A stretch of DNA of 43,795 nt from Propioniciclava sp. (lineage in GTDB: Bacteria > Actinomycetota > Actinomycetes > Propionibacteriales > Propionibacteriaceae), in NCBI RefSeq assembly GCF_029977985.1, contig NZ_JARKOT010000067.1:1-43795 (forward strand), read 5' to 3'. The stretch's first letter is position 1. Every line of letters begins with the position of its first letter. Positions 41,360-43,795 of this stretch are shown here, piece after piece. Under the pieces are notes generated by a model. It was not told the DNA's origin. It saw only the letters and a list, made by a program, of their open reading frames with translations, and ran no database searches. A program made the translations under genes and the position numbers.

Positions 41360-42381
41360 AGGAGCACCTTTGCTGGGCTGACGGATTGGCGGGGGACGAG
41401 GGAGCAGGTGACCGGGAGGCGGTCACTGCCCTTGGTGCCGTCGAGGAGCGTGTCCACGGCGAGGCGGCCCAACTGCGCGAGCGGCAGTTGGAAGGTGGTC
41501 AGACGCGGGGAGAACATCTGCTCGAGAATCGTCTGGTCGTCGAAGCCGACGATGCTGACGTCACCCGGGACGGAGAGGCCCCGGGCAGCCAGGGCGTGGT
41601 AGGCGCCGAGCGCGGTGCGGTCGTTGGCGCAGAAGATGGCGGTCGGCGGGTCGTCGAGCTCCATGAGCCCGGGGAGCTGGTTGAGGCCGTCCTCGTAGGT
41701 GCCGTGGCCGTGCCGGATCAGGTCGGGGTCGACCGGCAGGCCGGCGGCCTCGAGGGCCGCGCGGTAGCCGACGAGGCGGCCGGTGGCTGCCGGGAGCGAC
41801 TCGTCGCCGGCCTGGATGTTGATGATGCCGATCCGGCGGTGGCCCGCGGCGAGGAGGTGTTCGGTGGCCTCGCGGCCGCCCCGCTCCTCGTCGGGGAACA
41901 CGCTGGGGACGCGACCGTCGGCGTCCTGGGCGTTGAGGCAGACGGTGCGTACCGTGCGCAGCGACCGGGGCACCTCGAGGATGCGGTGGTACATGGCCGC
42001 GTAGAGCACGCCGGCGACGCGGTAGGACTGGAGCATCTCGATGGCGGCGCCCTCAAGGTTGGCCGAGCCGGCCGTGTCGACCGTGAGGAGGACGTACCCG
42101 CGCTTCCAGGCCTGCTGTTGGGCGCCGAGGATCATGGCGCCGGCGAAGGGGGAGGTGGCGACCTCGTCACCGATCAGGCCGATTATCTGGGCCTTGCCCT
42201 CGCGGAGGACCTTCGCGTGCATGTTGGTGCGGTAGCCGAGGCGCGCGGCGGCGTCCCTGACGCGCTGGGCGGTCTCGTCGGAGACCCGGCCGGCCTGCGC
42301 GTCGTTCAGCACCATGGAGACCGTCGCCTGGGAGACTTCTGCTTCCCGGGCCACATCGTCCATCGTGGGGCGCTTCGCCAT
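41356..42381 (-). CDS. LacI-family transcriptional regulator of the fructoside operon
   Basis: Repressor of 341 residues. The N-terminal helix-turn-helix and hinge (MDDVAREAEVSQATVSMVLN...SDETAQRVRDAAARLGY, residues 7-50) precede a periplasmic-binding-protein-like effector domain (about 60-341; IGLIGDEV, FCANDRTALGAYHALA, PGDVSIVGFDD). It would leave its operator upon binding a sugar or sugar phosphate. ATG 42381 follows GGAAGGA about 8 nt upstream; the longer frame to 42444 would run through the promoter and operator and is rejected. It overlaps the permease gene by 4 bp, so lacI is the first gene of its own target operon and is autoregulated. Confidence 0.93.
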   Translation of the reverse strand: MAKRPTMDDVAREAEVSQATVSMVLNDAQAGRVSDETAQRVRDAAARLGYRTNMHAKVLREGKAQIIGLIGDEVATSPFAGAMILGAQQQAWKRGYVLLTVDTAGSANLEGAAIEMLQSYRVAGVLYAAMYHRILEVPRSLRTVRTVCLNAQDADGRVPSVFPDEERGGREATEHLLAAGHRRIGIINIQAGDESLPAATGRLVGYRAALEAAGLPVDPDLIRHGHGTYEDGLNQLPGLMELDDPPTAIFCANDRTALGAYHALAARGLSVPGDVSIVGFDDQTILEQMFSPRLTTFQLPLAQLGRLAVDTLLDGTKGSDRLPVTCSLVPRQSVSPAKVLL

Positions 42382-42397
42382 CGAAAGGTCCTTCCGC

Positions 42398-42444
42398 GTT
42401 ATGCGTATAACCGTAGCTTGGCACGGACGGTGAGGCTGCGTCAA
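42398..42444 (-). promoter_or_regulatory. Promoter and operator of the lacI-permease-SBP-GH32 operon
   Basis: On the minus strand TTGACG (42444-42439), an 18-bp spacer and a weak CAAGCT (42420-42415) are followed at once by the 14-bp palindrome GTTATACGCATAAC (42411-42398), which has central CG and only one mismatched pair. The operator would cover +1, the classic LacI-family repression position. Confidence 0.65.
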
Positions 42445-42468
42445 GCCCTTCCCTCAACGCGGTGATCC

Positions 42469-43725
42469 TCAGGTGATGAGCTGGCTGGCCGCGTGGATCA
42501 CGAGCCCCGCCAGCGCGCCCACCACCGTCCCGTTGATGCGGATGAACTGCAGGTCGCGGCCCACGTAGAGCTCGATGCGGCGGGAGGCCTGCTCGCCGTC
42601 CCAGCGCTGGATCGTGTGGCTGATGACAGAACTGAGCTCGCGGCCGTACGTGCGGACACCGAAGCCGGCGGCGTCCGCGAGGGCGCCGTCGACGCGGGCC
42701 GAAAGCGACTCATCGTTCTGGAGGGCGTCGGCGAACCGCTGGACGAGGCGGACGCCGCGGGCGTACAGGCCCGACTGTTCGTCCTCGAGCGCGGTGACGA
42801 GGGTGTTCTTGAGGCTCTGCCACAAGGCGACCACCGTCTCCGCCACTTGCGGGTGGGTGAGGAGTCGTTCCTTGAGTGACTCGGCTTTGGCCTGCACGCG
42901 CGGCTCGTGCTGCAGGTCGCCTGCCACCTGCCGCAGGAGGTTGTCGAGGCCCTTGCGGGTCGGGTGCACCGGGTTGTCCCGTACGGACGCCGCCCAGTCG
43001 ACCGCCTGCCAGTAGAGGACGCTCACGACGCGCTGGTTGACGAACTTGGGCGCCCACGCCGGCGCGCGGTCGTGGAGGATGGCGGTGAACTCGGTCGGGT
43101 GCGCCACGAGCCAGGCGTGGATCTCGCGGGCGACGAGATCGACGAGCCCTTTGTGAGACTTGTCGTCGAGGACCCCGTCGAGCAGCGCCCCGGCGATCGG
43201 CGCGATCGGCTCACGAGCGAGCCGGGGGAGGATGACGTCGGTCGCGAGGCTGCGGACGGTGTCGTCGTCCACACGGTCGAGCAACGCCCGGGAGATGCGG
43301 ACGCCCTCGGTCACCAAACGGCGCGCGTTGGGTTCCTGTTCGGCCCACGCCCCGGCCTTGGCCGCGAGGTGGGCGTCCATGATGCGTTCGCGCACGATCT
43401 CCTCGGTGAGGAAGTTGTCGGCGAAGAAGGACTGGAGGCTGCCGGCGAGTTCGTCCTTCTTGCGGGGGATGAGCGCGGTGTGCGGGATCGGCACGCCCAG
43501 CGGATGCCGGAAGAGGGCGGTGACGGCGAACCAGTCCGCCAGGCCGCCCACCATGCCCGCCTCGGCCATCGTGTTCACGTAACCCCACACGCCCGCGTGG
43601 TCGAGCGGCAGGGTGAGGACGTAGACGAGGGCGGCCACGCCGAGCAGCCCCAGAGCGACGCCCTTCATCCGGCGCAGGCGGGTGCGTCGGAGCTCGTCGG
43701 CGGGGGAGAGGGCCATCAGATCCAC
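42469..43725 (-). CDS. DUF445-family membrane-associated protein
   Basis: A 418-residue DUF445 (PF04286) protein. An N-terminal membrane segment (about 22-42) and the conserved EAGMVGGLADWFAVTALFRHPLGVPIPHTALIPRKKDELAGSL-type block (about 55-97) are followed by a long, mostly helical region and a C-terminal hydrophobic segment (GTVVGALAGLVIHAASQLI, about 398-416). The family is widespread and its function is not established. Start GTG 43725 gives the full frame; ATG 43716 three codons later is equally possible, and neither has a strong ribosome-binding site. It lies just upstream of the lacI promoter on the same strand. Confidence 0.87.
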   Translation of the reverse strand: MDLMALSPADELRRTRLRRMKGVALGLLGVAALVYVLTLPLDHAGVWGYVNTMAEAGMVGGLADWFAVTALFRHPLGVPIPHTALIPRKKDELAGSLQSFFADNFLTEEIVRERIMDAHLAAKAGAWAEQEPNARRLVTEGVRISRALLDRVDDDTVRSLATDVILPRLAREPIAPIAGALLDGVLDDKSHKGLVDLVAREIHAWLVAHPTEFTAILHDRAPAWAPKFVNQRVVSVLYWQAVDWAASVRDNPVHPTRKGLDNLLRQVAGDLQHEPRVQAKAESLKERLLTHPQVAETVVALWQSLKNTLVTALEDEQSGLYARGVRLVQRFADALQNDESLSARVDGALADAAGFGVRTYGRELSSVISHTIQRWDGEQASRRIELYVGRDLQFIRINGTVVGALAGLVIHAASQLIT

Positions 43726-43795
43726 GGGTCCAAGGATTCCACGGGGTTTCCGCCCGACAGCGCGTGGCGTCCCCGAGTCGTCCCGGTTTCGCCCC

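Overview
This window is high-GC DNA from a Gram-positive actinobacterium. The evidence is G/C in third codon positions, frequent GTG starts, tig-clpP1-clpP2-clpX, folC-DUF4233-ndk, a paired ClpP1/ClpP2, an Eis-type acetyltransferase and actinobacterial TANNNT -10 boxes. The gene content would fit Propionibacteriaceae, but that placement is inference. Most genes are ordinary chromosomal genes. The left end looks accessory.

Layout. (1) 1-5361: a NarL-type two-component system (response regulator cut by the window edge, histidine kinase, small membrane protein) on the minus strand, divergent from an AbiEi/AbiEii toxin-antitoxin pair. This block ends at a 29-bp copy of the 3' end of a tRNA-Pro gene, which looks like the right attachment site of an integrated island. 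(2) 5362-6056: no intact gene. (3) 6057-12470: tRNA-Gly(TCC), trigger factor, an inserted minus-strand pair (Tat-type secreted protein plus a Pro/Thr-rich small ORF), clpP1-clpP2-clpX, a GNAT acetyltransferase and a septum-formation-type lipoprotein. (4) 12578-18844: type-2 valyl-tRNA synthetase, a DsbA-like oxidoreductase with a MauE/DoxX partner, folC, DUF4233, ndk, then a CPBP protease to 19920. (5) 19997-26267: a complete Mrp Na+/H+ antiporter operon, A(B)CDEFG, with every gene overlapping the next. (6) 26302-35955: a TIGR03960 radical SAM protein, a DoxX protein, a PfkB kinase, an Eis-like acetyltransferase, a TIGR03936 protein, RNase E/G and a DUF2891 protein. (7) 35927-42381: a membrane-tethered glutaredoxin-like protein, then a lacI-led operon with two CUT1 permeases, a lipoprotein binding protein and an intracellular GH32 beta-fructosidase. 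(8) 42469-43725: a DUF445 membrane protein.

How the parts work together. Tig, ClpP1P2 and ClpX cover folding and degradation of cytosolic proteins. The DsbA-like/MauE pair and the tethered CxxC protein suggest thiol chemistry at the membrane. The sugar operon imports a fructose-containing oligosaccharide, GH32 splits it in the cytoplasm, and the PfkB kinase at 29139 could phosphorylate the fructose released. No transporter ATPase is encoded with it.

The strongest regulatory signals read directly from the sequence are: a 14-bp LacI-type palindrome at the lacI promoter with a near-copy inside the first permease gene, where it uses rare TTA codons; an inverted repeat between the -35 and -10 of the abiE promoter; seven genes whose start codon lies 6-9 nt after a TANNNT box, suggesting leaderless mRNAs; and a 17-bp inverted repeat placed symmetrically between the divergent Eis-like and TIGR03936 genes. 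I did not find a wholly novel multi-gene system that I can support. The least explained items are the secreted/Pro-Thr-rich gene pair and the two radical-SAM-associated proteins.
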